NCBI RefSeq assembly: GCF_051857535.1
Contig: NZ_JBPZGY010000004.1
Location: 124,001-188,000 of the forward strand
Direction: 5' to 3'
Source of the DNA: Roseateles_B sp051857535
Lineage (GTDB): Bacteria; Pseudomonadota; Gammaproteobacteria; Burkholderiales; Burkholderiaceae_C
DNA: 64,000 nucleotides
The notes below the pieces were generated by a model. That model made no database searches. It worked only from the letters and a program-made list of their open reading frames with translations, and was not told the DNA's origin. Shown piece by piece: positions 45,521 through 54,893 of this stretch (the stretch's first letter is position 1; every line of letters starts with the position of its first letter). The position numbers were made by a program, and so were the translations under genes.

Positions 45521-46243
45521 ATGGCTGAGCGCCGCCCTGGCCGCGTCGTCGCCCTGGTGCAGGCGCGCATGGGCTCCAGCCGCTTTCCCGGCAAGATGCT
45601 CGCGCCCCTGGCCGGCAGGCCGCTGCTGGCCTGGGTGCTGGAGCGCCTGAAACAGGCCCGGCGCCTCGACGCGCTGGTGCTGGCCACCACGGACCTGCCG
45701 CGCGACGCGGCCCTGGTCCAGCTGGCACACGAGCTGGGCGTGGCGACCTTCACCGGCAGCGAGGCTGACGTGCTGGGCCGCTTCGCCCAGGCCGCGCGGC
45801 AGTTCCAGGCCGACACCGTGGTGCGCATCTGCGCCGACAACCCCTTCATCGACGGTGCCGTGGTAGACCAACTGGTGGACTTCTACGCCGCCAGCGACTG
45901 CGACTACGCCTGCAATCACCTGGACCGCCTGGGCAGCGGCTTTGCCGACGGCTTCGGCGCGGAGATCCTGTCGGCGTCCCTGCTGCAAGGGCTGGACGCC
46001 CGCTGCACCGAGCCCCGGCACCGCGAGCACGTCACCATCGCCGTGTGGGACGAAGGCGCGCCCTGGCGCCGGGCCGCCCCCAAGGCGCCGCCGGCCCTGG
46101 CCCATCCCGAGCTGCGTTTCGACGTGGACGAGCCTGCCCATCTGGCCGAGCTCCAGTCTCTGGTCGAGCGCCATGGGCTGAGCCTGCAGAGCCCGGCCGC
46201 CGCCGTCGTGGCGGCGCGTCTGAAGGACCATCTGCCGGCCTGA
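45521..46243 (+). CDS. SpsF-like cytidylyltransferase
   Basis: A 240-residue nucleotidyltransferase with the N-terminal ALVQARMGSSRFPGKML nucleotide-binding motif, RICADNPFIDGAVVDQ and the C-terminal FDVDEPAHLAELQSLVERH. It would activate the acid made by the upstream synthase as a CMP-sugar. It belongs to the CMP-NeuAc/Kdo synthetase-like group, closest to SpsF. The gap to the synthase is three bases. Confidence 0.83.
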   Translation: MAERRPGRVVALVQARMGSSRFPGKMLAPLAGRPLLAWVLERLKQARRLDALVLATTDLPRDAALVQLAHELGVATFTGSEADVLGRFAQAARQFQADTVVRICADNPFIDGAVVDQLVDFYAASDCDYACNHLDRLGSGFADGFGAEILSASLLQGLDARCTEPRHREHVTIAVWDEGAPWRRAAPKAPPALAHPELRFDVDEPAHLAELQSLVERHGLSLQSPAAAVVAARLKDHLPA

Positions 46244-46425
46244 GCGGCGGGACTCCGTCACGAGCCCGTGCTTTGGGCGGCTTTTTCCCTGCTTTTTGTC
46301 CTAAAGAATGGGGCCGATCTGCCTACAGTGGCACATCACCTCATTGATCACTCAATGGATTCCCCCAATCGCCCCTTCGCACCCCGCAAGGCGGCCAAGC
46401 ACCACTGGACAAGGGCAGGGCGGCT

Positions 46426-47769
46426 GTGCAGATTCAGGCCATGAGCAGCAAGACCAGCGCAAGGGCAGACACCAGCGCCGTGGCGGCCGAGATGCAGGCC
46501 TGCATGGAGCGCCTCTTCCCGCTGCCGCGATGCCTGGCCGGCGAGGCCAACCGCGCCACCCTGCGAGGCCTGCAGGCCATCGTGCCGCTGCAGCTGCAGG
46601 AGGTGCCCAGCGGCACGACCGTCCATGACTGGACCGTGCCTGCCGAGTGGTCGGTCAGCGAAGCCTGGATCGCCGATGCCGCCGGCCGCCGTCTGGTCGA
46701 TTTCGCCGATCACAACCTGCACCTGGTGAGCCACAGCTGCCCCGTCGAGGCCCACATGGGCTGGGAGGCGCTGAAGCCCCATGTGCATACGCACCCCAGC
46801 CTGCCCGAGGCCATCCCCTACCGCACCAGCTACTACCAGCGCAGCTGGGGCTTCTGCGTGACGCAGGCCCAGGCCGAGGCCCTGGCCGCGGCGCCGGGCC
46901 CCCTGCATGTGCGCATCGCCAGCACGCTGCAGCCCGGCAGCATGAGCCTGGGCGAGCTGCTGCTGCCGGGGCGCCGCCGGCAGGAGATCCTGCTCTCTGC
47001 CTACATCTGCCATCCGTCCATGGCCAATGACAGCCTCAGCGGCGCCGTGCTGCTGGCCTTTCTCGGCCGCCATCTGTCCTCGCTGCCAGACCGGCAGTAC
47101 AGCTACCGCCTGGTATGGGTGCCCGAGACCATAGGCGCCGTGGCCTACGCCGCCATGCACGCTGAGGCGATGAAGCAGGTCGAGATGGGCCTGGTCGTCA
47201 CCACCGTGGGCGGGCCCGGGCCCCTGGGCTACAAGAAGAGCTTCGACGAGCGCCACCCGCTGAACCGCCTGATCGAGGCGGTGTTCCGCGAGCGCGGCGA
47301 CGCCTTCAAGACCTATCCCTTCGACATCCACGGCAGCGACGAGCGTCAGTGGTCCTCGCCGGGCCTGCGCATTCCCACGGCCACGATCTGCAAGGACCGC
47401 TACTACGAGTACCCCGAGTACCACAGCTCCCTGGACGACCTGCGCCTGGTCACAGGCAGGCAGATGGCCGAGAGCCTCGATGCCTACGGCCGGCTGATCG
47501 ACAAGCTGGAGTCGCGCGAGATCTACCGCAACACCGTCGGCGCGGGCGAGGTCATGCTGTCCAAGCACGAGCTCTACCCCAAGAGCGGCGGGGCGCAACT
47601 GCCCGAGCTGGGTGGGCGCAGTGAGCTGGATCTCATCCTCTGGCTGCTGTGGCATTGCGATGGCCGCACCAGCCTGCAGGACATCGCCGAGACCCTGGAC
47701 CTGCCGCTGGAGCGCCTGCGGCCCCTGGCGCATCGCCTGAGCGAGAAAGGGGTGCTGGCCCATGTCTAA
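46426..47769 (+). CDS. DUF4910 aminopeptidase-like protein, winged-helix C-term
   Basis: A 447-residue protein of the DUF2172/DUF4910 group, found in polysaccharide loci and related to M28 zinc aminopeptidases. The putative metal and active-site residues are in YICHPSMANDSLSG, VWVPETIGAVAY, DIHGSDERQW and YPEYHSSLDDL. A DUF2172 insert follows the first strand, and a winged-helix (HTH_47) tail covers about residues 385-447. No activity is established for the family; deacylation or amide cleavage of sugar substituents is possible. An ATG at 46441 is an alternative start. It overlaps the next gene by eight bases. Confidence 0.8.
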   Translation: MQIQAMSSKTSARADTSAVAAEMQACMERLFPLPRCLAGEANRATLRGLQAIVPLQLQEVPSGTTVHDWTVPAEWSVSEAWIADAAGRRLVDFADHNLHLVSHSCPVEAHMGWEALKPHVHTHPSLPEAIPYRTSYYQRSWGFCVTQAQAEALAAAPGPLHVRIASTLQPGSMSLGELLLPGRRRQEILLSAYICHPSMANDSLSGAVLLAFLGRHLSSLPDRQYSYRLVWVPETIGAVAYAAMHAEAMKQVEMGLVVTTVGGPGPLGYKKSFDERHPLNRLIEAVFRERGDAFKTYPFDIHGSDERQWSSPGLRIPTATICKDRYYEYPEYHSSLDDLRLVTGRQMAESLDAYGRLIDKLESREIYRNTVGAGEVMLSKHELYPKSGGAQLPELGGRSELDLILWLLWHCDGRTSLQDIAETLDLPLERLRPLAHRLSEKGVLAHV

Positions 47770-48760
47770 GCTGGACCTGCAGCCTTTCGAAGACCTGGCC
47801 GCCTGGGATGCGCTCGTGCAGCGCTCGCCCCAGGGCAGCCTGTTCTGCGAGAGCTGGTTCGCCGAGGCAGCCGGCGAGCCGGTGCAGCGCTGGGCGGTGA
47901 TGCAGAAGGGCACGCTCAAGGCGGGCCTGTGCCTGCCGGTGTCTGCCGACGCCCGCCGGGTGATCGCCCCGGACCTCACCATCTACGCCGGCCTGCTCTA
48001 CGACCTCGACCCTGACCGACAGCGCGTCAAGCGCAGGCACGACGAGTTCCAGATCGCCGAGTTCGTGGCCACCGAGCTGGCCGCGCGCTTCGACGGCATC
48101 GAGCTGCAGCTGGCCCCGCAGATCGAGGACCTTCGGCCCTGGCTGTGGCATGACTATCACGGCCCCGCCGGCAGCCGCTACCAGACCGATCTGCGCTACA
48201 CCACCGTGCTGGACATCGGCAGCCTGCAGGGCCTGGGCGGCCAGGAGGACGCAGCCCAGCAGAGCGCCCTGTTCACCGAGATGGAAACCGTGCGCCGCTA
48301 CAGCGTTCGCGAGGGTTGGAAGAAGGGCGGCCGCGTCGAGATCGTGCATGACAGCAGCGCCCTGCTGGCCTTCTACCGCGCCCTGATGAGCGCGCAAGGC
48401 CAGCCCCCCGAGGAATCCAAGCTGCAGGCCATGGCCGGCGTGATGCAGGGCTTGATCTCTCGGGGCCGGGGCGCCATCTTTCATGTGCTGGACGCCGACA
48501 GTGCGCTGCTCTATGCGGTGGCCTATGGCTGGGACGAACGACGCGCCTACTACCTGTACGGCGCCGGCAGCCCCGAGCGCAGCGCCCCCTGGCAGGGCAC
48601 GCTGGCGCACTGGGTGGCCTTTCAGTACCTGGCCCAGGAACATGGACTCAGCGAGGTGGACCTCGAAGGCGTGAACAGCCCGCAGCGCGGCTGGTTCAAG
48701 CTGGGTTTCGGGGGTGATCTGGTGAGCTACTGCTGCGTACGCAGGGGAGAGGTGGCATGA
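47762..48760 (+). CDS. FemAB/BioF2-like GNAT acyltransferase
   Basis: A 332-residue protein with the doubled GNAT fold seen in FemAB-type enzymes, which transfer aminoacyl or acyl groups onto cell-envelope glycans. SPQGSLFCESWFAEAAG is the typical N-terminal segment; the C-terminal part, YYLYGAGSPE and LEGVNSPQRGWFKLGFGGDLV, matches the acetyltransferase end of the family. It lies between the DUF4910 protein and an aminotransferase-like protein, so it may acylate an amino sugar. The donor is unknown. Confidence 0.75.
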   Translation: MSKLDLQPFEDLAAWDALVQRSPQGSLFCESWFAEAAGEPVQRWAVMQKGTLKAGLCLPVSADARRVIAPDLTIYAGLLYDLDPDRQRVKRRHDEFQIAEFVATELAARFDGIELQLAPQIEDLRPWLWHDYHGPAGSRYQTDLRYTTVLDIGSLQGLGGQEDAAQQSALFTEMETVRRYSVREGWKKGGRVEIVHDSSALLAFYRALMSAQGQPPEESKLQAMAGVMQGLISRGRGAIFHVLDADSALLYAVAYGWDERRAYYLYGAGSPERSAPWQGTLAHWVAFQYLAQEHGLSEVDLEGVNSPQRGWFKLGFGGDLVSYCCVRRGEVA

Positions 48761-49878
48761 CGGATTCGAGCAGGCTGCAGCTGGAGCACCGGCTGGCGGA
48801 ACTTCATCTGCGCGAGCATGCGGTGCTGGTGGGCAATGGCACCACGGGCCTGGCGCTGCTGGTGCGAGCCCTGGGGCTGCAGAACCGCGAGGTGGCGGTG
48901 CCTGACAGCGTCTGCCTCAATGTGCCGCTGGGCCTGCGCTTTGGCGGGGCTTGGCCGGAATACCTGGACAACCAATGGAATGACCTGGGCCTCGACACCC
49001 AGGCCTTGGCCGCGCCGCGTGCCGGGCGTGGCGCCATCCTTGCCGTGCATGGCTACGGCCAGATCAGCGAGATGGACCCGCTGCTGGCGGCGGCCCATCA
49101 GCAGGGCCTGCCCCTGATCGAGGACGCCTGCCTGGCCATGGGCGGCATCCACCACGGACGCCCGGTGGGCAGCTTTGGCCTGGCCTCGGTGATCAGCTTC
49201 GGCGCCGGCAAGCCGCTGAGCCTGGACCATGGCGGCGCCGTGCTGACCGATGACGCCGAGCTCGCCGCCGAACTCCGCACGCTCGACGCCGCCCTGCCTG
49301 CCTTCAGCGAATCGGCCCAGGCCCGCATCGATGCCCTGGGGTCGGCCCATACCCGGCTCTACAACCGCTGCTGGCCCGAGGGCCTGGCCGCCGAGGCCCC
49401 GGCCTTTGCGCAGGAGATGCTGGCGGCGTCCGACGCCTTTCTGCATCGCTTCGACCCACGCCGCCTGGCCCCGCTGCAGGCCTTGCTGCCGCGCCTGCAG
49501 ACGGTGGTCCGGCAGCGCCGTGACAACTTCGAGCGCCTGAGCGCGCTGCTGCGCCCGCTGGCTGGCGACGCGCTGCAGCTGCTGCCCCTGACACCCGGTG
49601 CCGTGCCCTGGCGGCTCAACGTGCTGATGCAGAGCCGTCACGAGGCCATGCGGGCGCTGCATGCCCAGGGCCTGCATGCCAGCAGCTGGCATCCTCGCGC
49701 CTCGGGCTTCCTCCCCGGCACGGGCGCCGAGGCCGAGCATCCCGTCGCGCAGCGCCTCGGACGCGAGATCCTCAACCTCTGGGTCGACGAGCAGTCCACC
49801 GGCGCCTATGCGCAGGCCGTGCTGCGCACGCTCGAAGCCCATCTGCGGGCCAGGCAAGACCTGACCCTGACCGCCTGA
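48757..49878 (+). CDS. DegT/DnrJ-type aminotransferase-fold protein
   Basis: A 373-residue member of the DegT/DnrJ/EryC1 sugar aminotransferase superfamily. VLVGNGTTGLALLVRALG and PLIEDACLAMGG are the cofactor-binding stretches; a Lys sits in SFGAGKPLSLDHGGAV at the position expected for the PLP Schiff base. Sequence conservation is lower than in the other two aminotransferases of the locus, and the C-terminal half diverges, so substrate and even transaminase activity are uncertain. It starts at an ATGA overlap. Confidence 0.75.
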   Translation: MTDSSRLQLEHRLAELHLREHAVLVGNGTTGLALLVRALGLQNREVAVPDSVCLNVPLGLRFGGAWPEYLDNQWNDLGLDTQALAAPRAGRGAILAVHGYGQISEMDPLLAAAHQQGLPLIEDACLAMGGIHHGRPVGSFGLASVISFGAGKPLSLDHGGAVLTDDAELAAELRTLDAALPAFSESAQARIDALGSAHTRLYNRCWPEGLAAEAPAFAQEMLAASDAFLHRFDPRRLAPLQALLPRLQTVVRQRRDNFERLSALLRPLAGDALQLLPLTPGAVPWRLNVLMQSRHEAMRALHAQGLHASSWHPRASGFLPGTGAEAEHPVAQRLGREILNLWVDEQSTGAYAQAVLRTLEAHLRARQDLTLTA

Positions 49879-49917
49879 GACACGGCCACGCAAGAAAATC
49901 TCCGGAGCAAGAAGACC

Positions 49918-50793
49918 ATGGACAAGCTGCCCATCTCCGTCACCATCTGCACCTACAACGAGGAACAGGACATCGGCGACTGCCTGAAGAAGGTGTTCGC
50001 CAACCATCCGGCCGAGGTCATCGTCGTGGACGGCGGTTCCACGGACCGGACGGTGGAGATCGCCACCGCCGCCGGTGCCCGCGTGATCCAGCCTGGGGTC
50101 AAGGGCCTGTCCTCGCAGCGCCAGGCCGGCATTGACGCCGCCACCCAGCCCTATGTGGCCATCATCGACGGCGACGACCACGTCGAGCCCGACTTCCTCG
50201 CCACCCTGCTCAAGGAGATGCAGGACTATGGCTACGACGCCCTGCTGGGCCGCGAGGTCGCCTTCGAGCCCAAGACCTACTGGGAGAAGGCCATGGGCAG
50301 CACCAACTATGGCATCACCTTCACCGAGAAGCCGGTGGACACGAACATGGTGGGCCGGCCCTCGCTGTACCGGGCCGAGGCCATCAAGCACTGCGGCTTC
50401 GACAGCTTTTTCAACGGCGTGGGCGACGAGGACACCGACCTCTCCATCCGCATGGAGATCGCCGGCTTCCGCCAGGGCATAGGCACCGGGCTCACGCACC
50501 GCCAGCAGACGCCCAGCTTCCGTGGCATCGTCAAGAAGTTCGTCAAGTACGGGCGCGGGGATGCGCGCATCGTCTACAAGTACCCCTTCAAGGCCAAGAA
50601 CCTGATCTACCACCTGGCCATCCGCTACCCCTTCGTGCGCGGCGGCAAGGCCATCGCCCGGGGCGACTGGAAGTACTGGCCCTTCTATGCCATGTATGGC
50701 TGGATCCGCTTCTTCACCATGCTGCCTGAGCTGGTGAAGCTGCTCTTCGTTCGTCCCAACCACGGGCCCTATCCCGCCAAGGTGCGCGGCTGA
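49918..50793 (+). CDS. Glycosyltransferase family 2
   Basis: A 291-residue GT-A enzyme: ISVTICTYNEEQDIGDCL, VIVVDGGSTDRTV, and the DxD-like IIDGDDHVEPDFLATLL. GDEDTDLSIRMEIAGF is the conserved acceptor-side ED motif. The C-terminal 90 residues have amphipathic or weakly hydrophobic helices that could dock at the membrane. The start codon follows a 39-base gap after the aminotransferase-like gene. Confidence 0.88.
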   Translation: MDKLPISVTICTYNEEQDIGDCLKKVFANHPAEVIVVDGGSTDRTVEIATAAGARVIQPGVKGLSSQRQAGIDAATQPYVAIIDGDDHVEPDFLATLLKEMQDYGYDALLGREVAFEPKTYWEKAMGSTNYGITFTEKPVDTNMVGRPSLYRAEAIKHCGFDSFFNGVGDEDTDLSIRMEIAGFRQGIGTGLTHRQQTPSFRGIVKKFVKYGRGDARIVYKYPFKAKNLIYHLAIRYPFVRGGKAIARGDWKYWPFYAMYGWIRFFTMLPELVKLLFVRPNHGPYPAKVRG

Positions 50794-51854
50794 TGTCGGC
50801 CTGGTGGGAAGGGCTGGAGCAGCGCGTCGCAGCCTGGCTGCCAGCGGTGCAGTCTCAGCAGCACGCGGGCTGCTACCGGCTGGCGCGGGAGGCCTTCCAT
50901 CCGCGCTCCATCGACGCCACCTCGCTGGCCCTGGACCTGCGCCTGATGCTGGGCCAGCCGGCCGCGCTGCCCGGTGCACTGGACTTCTTCGACAGCTGCC
51001 AGGACCCGGTCACGGGCTTCTATCACGAGCCCCACCGCGAGGAGCTCGACGCCAGTGTGCCGCGCATCCACGAGATGTCCGGCACCTACTTCGGCTATCA
51101 GGTCGGCGCGGTGCTGCTGGCGCTGGGCCGGGCGCCGAGACATCCCTTTGCCTTCTACGAGGCACTGCGGCCTTCGGGGCGGCTGGAACGCTACATGGCC
51201 GAGAACATGCCCTGGGATCGCGCACCCATGGGGGCCGGCAATATGTGCGACCACGGCGCCACCATGATGCGGGCCAATGCGCGCTTCTTCGATTCCGCCT
51301 GGTCCGAGATGCTGCAGCGCATGCGCGACTGGCTGGACGCCCACCAGAACCCTGCCACCGGTTTGTGGGGTTCCGAAGCGCCCCAGGGCAAGAACGGCCT
51401 GGTGCAGGCCGGCTACCACCTGATGCGCGGCCTGCATTTCCACGACGATGCACCACCGGCCCGGTGTGAGCGCATCACCGACACCACGTTGGCCAGCCTG
51501 CAGGAGTGCGGCGTGTTCCAGGACGGGCAGGGCGAGGGCTGCCATGACATGGACCATTTCGTGGTGCTGGAGCGCATGCTGCGCTACACCAACGGCTACC
51601 GCGAGGCCGACATCCGCGCCGCCTGCGAGCGCCGTCTGCATCAGCTGCGTCATCTGCACCGGGAAGACGGGGCCTTTTCCTTCGAATCCCGGGGCAGCAT
51701 CACCAACCATAATCGGCACGAGGTCACGGCCGGCCTGGCGCAGAGCGACCTGGTCGGCACCGTCTTCTTCATGGAGACCCTGCTGCGCCAGCTGCGCGTG
51801 CTGGGCCTGCCGGTGGCCTGGCGGAGTTCGGTCACGCATGGCGTCCCCCATTGA
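50793..51854 (+). CDS. Uncharacterised helical protein in glycan locus
   Basis: A 353-residue soluble protein that I do not recognise by family. The repeated pattern of amphipathic helices with Trp, His and Gly turns (for example SCQDPVTGFYHEPH, HQNPATGLWGSEAP) suggests an alpha/alpha toroid, as in glycosidases, epimerases or lyases acting on polysaccharides. There is no signal peptide. Its start overlaps the stop of the GT2 gene (TGATG), so it is clearly part of the same transcript. Confidence 0.65.
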   Translation: MSAWWEGLEQRVAAWLPAVQSQQHAGCYRLAREAFHPRSIDATSLALDLRLMLGQPAALPGALDFFDSCQDPVTGFYHEPHREELDASVPRIHEMSGTYFGYQVGAVLLALGRAPRHPFAFYEALRPSGRLERYMAENMPWDRAPMGAGNMCDHGATMMRANARFFDSAWSEMLQRMRDWLDAHQNPATGLWGSEAPQGKNGLVQAGYHLMRGLHFHDDAPPARCERITDTTLASLQECGVFQDGQGEGCHDMDHFVVLERMLRYTNGYREADIRAACERRLHQLRHLHREDGAFSFESRGSITNHNRHEVTAGLAQSDLVGTVFFMETLLRQLRVLGLPVAWRSSVTHGVPH

Positions 51855-51885
51855 CTTCAGGCCCCCATCACCCCCGAGGAATGCC

Positions 51886-53094
51886 ATGAGCGATCTGGTC
51901 CAGCGTGCCTGCCCCGTCTGCGGATCCCGGCGGGCGCAGGAAGCCCACCGTCACCGCTTCAGCGCCCTGGCCGGCGTGGACCTGGACGGCTTCGAGCAGC
52001 GCCTGCTGCTCTGCGAGGACTGCGGTGCGCACTACGTGGGCGAGTACCTCTCGCCGGCCGCGCTGGCCCGCTACTACGCCCATTCGTCCAGCTACGAATA
52101 CCTGGTCAGCGAGCAGTCCCTGCCGCGCGAGGAGGCCCAGCGCTCGCAGCAGCAGCACGCCTTCCTGCGGCCCTATCTGCAGCCCGGTGCGCGGGTGCTG
52201 GACGTGGGTTGCTCGACCGGCTACACGCTGTCCCTGTTCGCCGACGAGGGCCACCACGCCCATGGCATCGAGCCCTCGGCGGTGCTGAGCCAGATGGCCA
52301 GAGAGCGCTACGGCCTGGTGGTGGACACCTGCTTCGTCGAGCGCGCCGAGCAGCTGCCGCCGGGGCAGGACCTGGTCATGCTGTCCCATGTGCTGGAGCA
52401 CCTGATGGACCCGGCGCAGATGCTGGCCGCCATCCGCAGCAGCCTGGCGCCCGGCGGGCGGCTGTTCATCGAGATCCCGGTGATCGAGCTCTTTGACGAG
52501 AGTGACCTCTTCCAGCTCTCCTTCGAGCACGTCAACTACTTCTCCCACGGCTCGCTGAGCAACCTGATGCACCGCTGCGGCTTTCGCGAGGTCGAGCATC
52601 AGGTCTTCGAGAACGACGACGGCACCTCGCCGCATTACCCGACCCTGGCCAGCCTCTGGGAGGCCACGGACGCCGTCTTCCCGCGGGCGCACCGCGGCCG
52701 CCATGACGGTGCCGTCGTGCGCCGTTACCTCCAGCTGGTGGCCCGCCACACCGAGCAGACGGACGCCGTGATCCGCCGTGTCATGGACGCCGGCCGCCGC
52801 GTGGCCATCTGGGGCGGCGGCACGCTGACGGCGCAGCTGCTGGCCAAGTCCGCGCTGGCCGGCTATCGCGAGCAGCTGCTGGGCATTCTGGATGTCGATC
52901 CCAAGAAGCATGGCCTGCAGATGCAGAACATGCCTGTCTGGCAACCGGACTCCGAGCAGGGGCAGGCCCTGCTCGCCGGGGCGGAGGCCGTGATCATCGG
53001 GTCCTGGTCCAGCCAGGAGGCCATCCATGCGGCGCTGCGCCAGCGCGGCGTGGCCGAGGGGCGCATCGTGCGCCTGTTCTCGACGCCGCATTGA
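51886..53094 (+). CDS. SAM-dependent C-methyltransferase-like protein
   Basis: A 402-residue three-part methyltransferase like the deoxysugar C-methyltransferases. An N-terminal zinc module has CPVCGSRR and CEDCG. The SAM-binding domain has VLDVGCSTGYTLSLF and SHVLEHLMDPAQML. The C-terminal domain has a Rossmann-like GRRVAIWGGGTLTAQLL. The start at 51886 is preceded by a CGAGGA ribosome binding site; the open frame upstream is a shadow of the previous gene. It probably methylates a sugar carbon or a related group; no nucleotide sugar is identified. Confidence 0.8.
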   Translation: MSDLVQRACPVCGSRRAQEAHRHRFSALAGVDLDGFEQRLLLCEDCGAHYVGEYLSPAALARYYAHSSSYEYLVSEQSLPREEAQRSQQQHAFLRPYLQPGARVLDVGCSTGYTLSLFADEGHHAHGIEPSAVLSQMARERYGLVVDTCFVERAEQLPPGQDLVMLSHVLEHLMDPAQMLAAIRSSLAPGGRLFIEIPVIELFDESDLFQLSFEHVNYFSHGSLSNLMHRCGFREVEHQVFENDDGTSPHYPTLASLWEATDAVFPRAHRGRHDGAVVRRYLQLVARHTEQTDAVIRRVMDAGRRVAIWGGGTLTAQLLAKSALAGYREQLLGILDVDPKKHGLQMQNMPVWQPDSEQGQALLAGAEAVIIGSWSSQEAIHAALRQRGVAEGRIVRLFSTPH

Positions 53095-53115
53095 CCCTCT
53101 CTCCACGTCTTGTGC

Positions 53116-54804
53116 ATGCAACACAGCATCCTCGTCAACCACCGCAGCGACTTCATGCTGGCCCAGCAACTGCTAGGTCAGTTGCCCGAGGCCGAGGTGC
53201 TGCTCTTCGACCCGCAGCTGCTGGAGCATGCCCGCAACCTGGGCCTGCCCCACGCGCGCCTGCAACGCTGGCCGGGCAATGACCTCAACTGGCGCGTCTA
53301 CCGTGCCGTGCGCGAGGAAGCGGCGGCGCTGCAGGGCCGTGTGGACCATGCGCTGGCGGTCCTGGTGCCCGAGGCGCCCGGCTGCCAGTGGCACCACTAC
53401 GGGCTCTTCTACCTGCTCTTCACCCTGCGGGGCTACACGGCCATCGGCGAGCAGTTGGCCGCGCAGAAGCCCGCTACGCGTTTGCATGTGCTGGGCCCTC
53501 AGCAGGCCTTCCGCTATGGCCAGCATTCCTTTGCGCCGGCCCTGGCGCTGATGCAGGCCTTCGGGCGCGCGGCGCTGTCCGGCCAGTTCTATTCCTATGA
53601 GCTGCCCGCACCGCCGGAAGACCAACTGCCGGACCTGCGCCAGGCCGCCGCCACGAGGCCTGACCTCCTGGTGCACCTGCCCACCTGCTTCTACGACCAT
53701 GCCTACTTCGAGGGCGAGGTCCTGGCCTCGGGTCAGGCCGCCTTGAACCTGCCCTCTCCGTTCTACGACGTCGCCCTGCCGTCCCTGCCGGGCACGCCCC
53801 TGGAATCCCTGCTCGCGCTGGGGCAGCGCATCCCCGCGCAGATGCTGGATCGTGTCGAGGCCGTGCTCGCCACGCTGCGCCAGTTGCTCCACGAGGCCCT
53901 GGCGCCGCTGATGGCCAGCCCGGCCTTCCTGTCGATGCAACTGCAGGCCTTGCTGGAGGCCTACCGCCGGCAGCTGTTCTTCTTCGTGGCCCTGGAGCAG
54001 GCTTTCGAGGCGCGGCCGGCCCAGCAGCTGCTGATCTCCAACCACGACGCCGGCCTGCACGGCCCGCTGCTGAGCCATGCCCAGCGGCATCGCATGAAGG
54101 TGCTGCTGGTGCCGCATGCCAAGTTCTTCAATGCACCCGCGCCCGAGCTGCCCAATGCCCTGTGTCTCAGCCATGCCCTGCAGGGCACGGCGGTGGCCGG
54201 CCTCAGCGGCAAGCCGGTGGCCAGCGCCACGCTGGCCTTCCCGGAGCGTCTGAGCCTGCCCGAGACCCTGCCGCGCCCGCTCAAGGTCCTGGGCGTGCTG
54301 CTGGCCGGCGTGTCCTACAACAGCATGTGTGCGGCGGACATGGATGCCTATCTCGACGGCCTGCGCCGCCTGCAGCGGTGGTGCGATGCCCGCGGCATCG
54401 AATGCCGCCTGCGCTGCAAGCCGACCGACGGCTTTGCCAGCCAGATCGCCGAGCACCTGGGTCTGGACGTGCAGCAGATCCTGCGCCAGTTCCAGGGCAG
54501 CCTGGCGGACTTCGGCGGCGCCTGCGACCTCTGCCTGGGCTATGACGTGCCCACCAGCGGCGCCATCGAGCTGCTGCGCCAGGGCACGCCCATGCTGCAT
54601 GCCCAGCTGCGGCCGCTGCTGCCCGAGGAGCTGTCTCTGCTCAACGGCCGCATCGTGCCCTTGCGCATGCTGGACGAGACCCTGGCCCAGTTGCAGCAAT
54701 GGCAGCAGGACCCCAGCGCACTGTGGCGCTTCCGTCGCCAGCAGCATGCGGCCTACCTGAACCTGCAGGCCGAGGCCCGGCCCCTGCGAGACTTTCTGAG
54801 CTGA
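53116..54804 (+). CDS. Large uncharacterised protein, GT-B-like
   Basis: A 562-residue protein without clear family match. The C-terminal half resembles a GT-B glycosyltransferase: a segment around QLLISNHDAGLHGPLL with KVLLVPHA, then DVPTSGAIELLRQGTPML, which looks like the donor-side helix of GT-B enzymes. The N-terminal half is helical and has no signal peptide. I chose the ATG at 53116; a TTG at 53110 would add two residues. It closes the middle block of the locus. Confidence 0.6.
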   Translation: MQHSILVNHRSDFMLAQQLLGQLPEAEVLLFDPQLLEHARNLGLPHARLQRWPGNDLNWRVYRAVREEAAALQGRVDHALAVLVPEAPGCQWHHYGLFYLLFTLRGYTAIGEQLAAQKPATRLHVLGPQQAFRYGQHSFAPALALMQAFGRAALSGQFYSYELPAPPEDQLPDLRQAAATRPDLLVHLPTCFYDHAYFEGEVLASGQAALNLPSPFYDVALPSLPGTPLESLLALGQRIPAQMLDRVEAVLATLRQLLHEALAPLMASPAFLSMQLQALLEAYRRQLFFFVALEQAFEARPAQQLLISNHDAGLHGPLLSHAQRHRMKVLLVPHAKFFNAPAPELPNALCLSHALQGTAVAGLSGKPVASATLAFPERLSLPETLPRPLKVLGVLLAGVSYNSMCAADMDAYLDGLRRLQRWCDARGIECRLRCKPTDGFASQIAEHLGLDVQQILRQFQGSLADFGGACDLCLGYDVPTSGAIELLRQGTPMLHAQLRPLLPEELSLLNGRIVPLRMLDETLAQLQQWQQDPSALWRFRRQQHAAYLNLQAEARPLRDFLS

Positions 54805-54893
54805 ACAGGGCGGCTGACAGGGGGCAGTTCGCCGTCTTGTCCAGGCTGGATCGGCTTTAGCATGGGCACCTCACGACTGCAGGAAGCCGGACC

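Noticed and set aside
46264..46285. Terminator between the SpsF-like and DUF4910 genes
   Set aside because: Only a 4-bp GCCC/GGGC stem before a T-run; too weak to call, although the T-run is real.
46328..46345. Sigma-54 promoter (TGGCAC) before the DUF4910 gene
   Set aside because: The -24-like TGGCAC is present, but no TTGC element occurs at the required distance.
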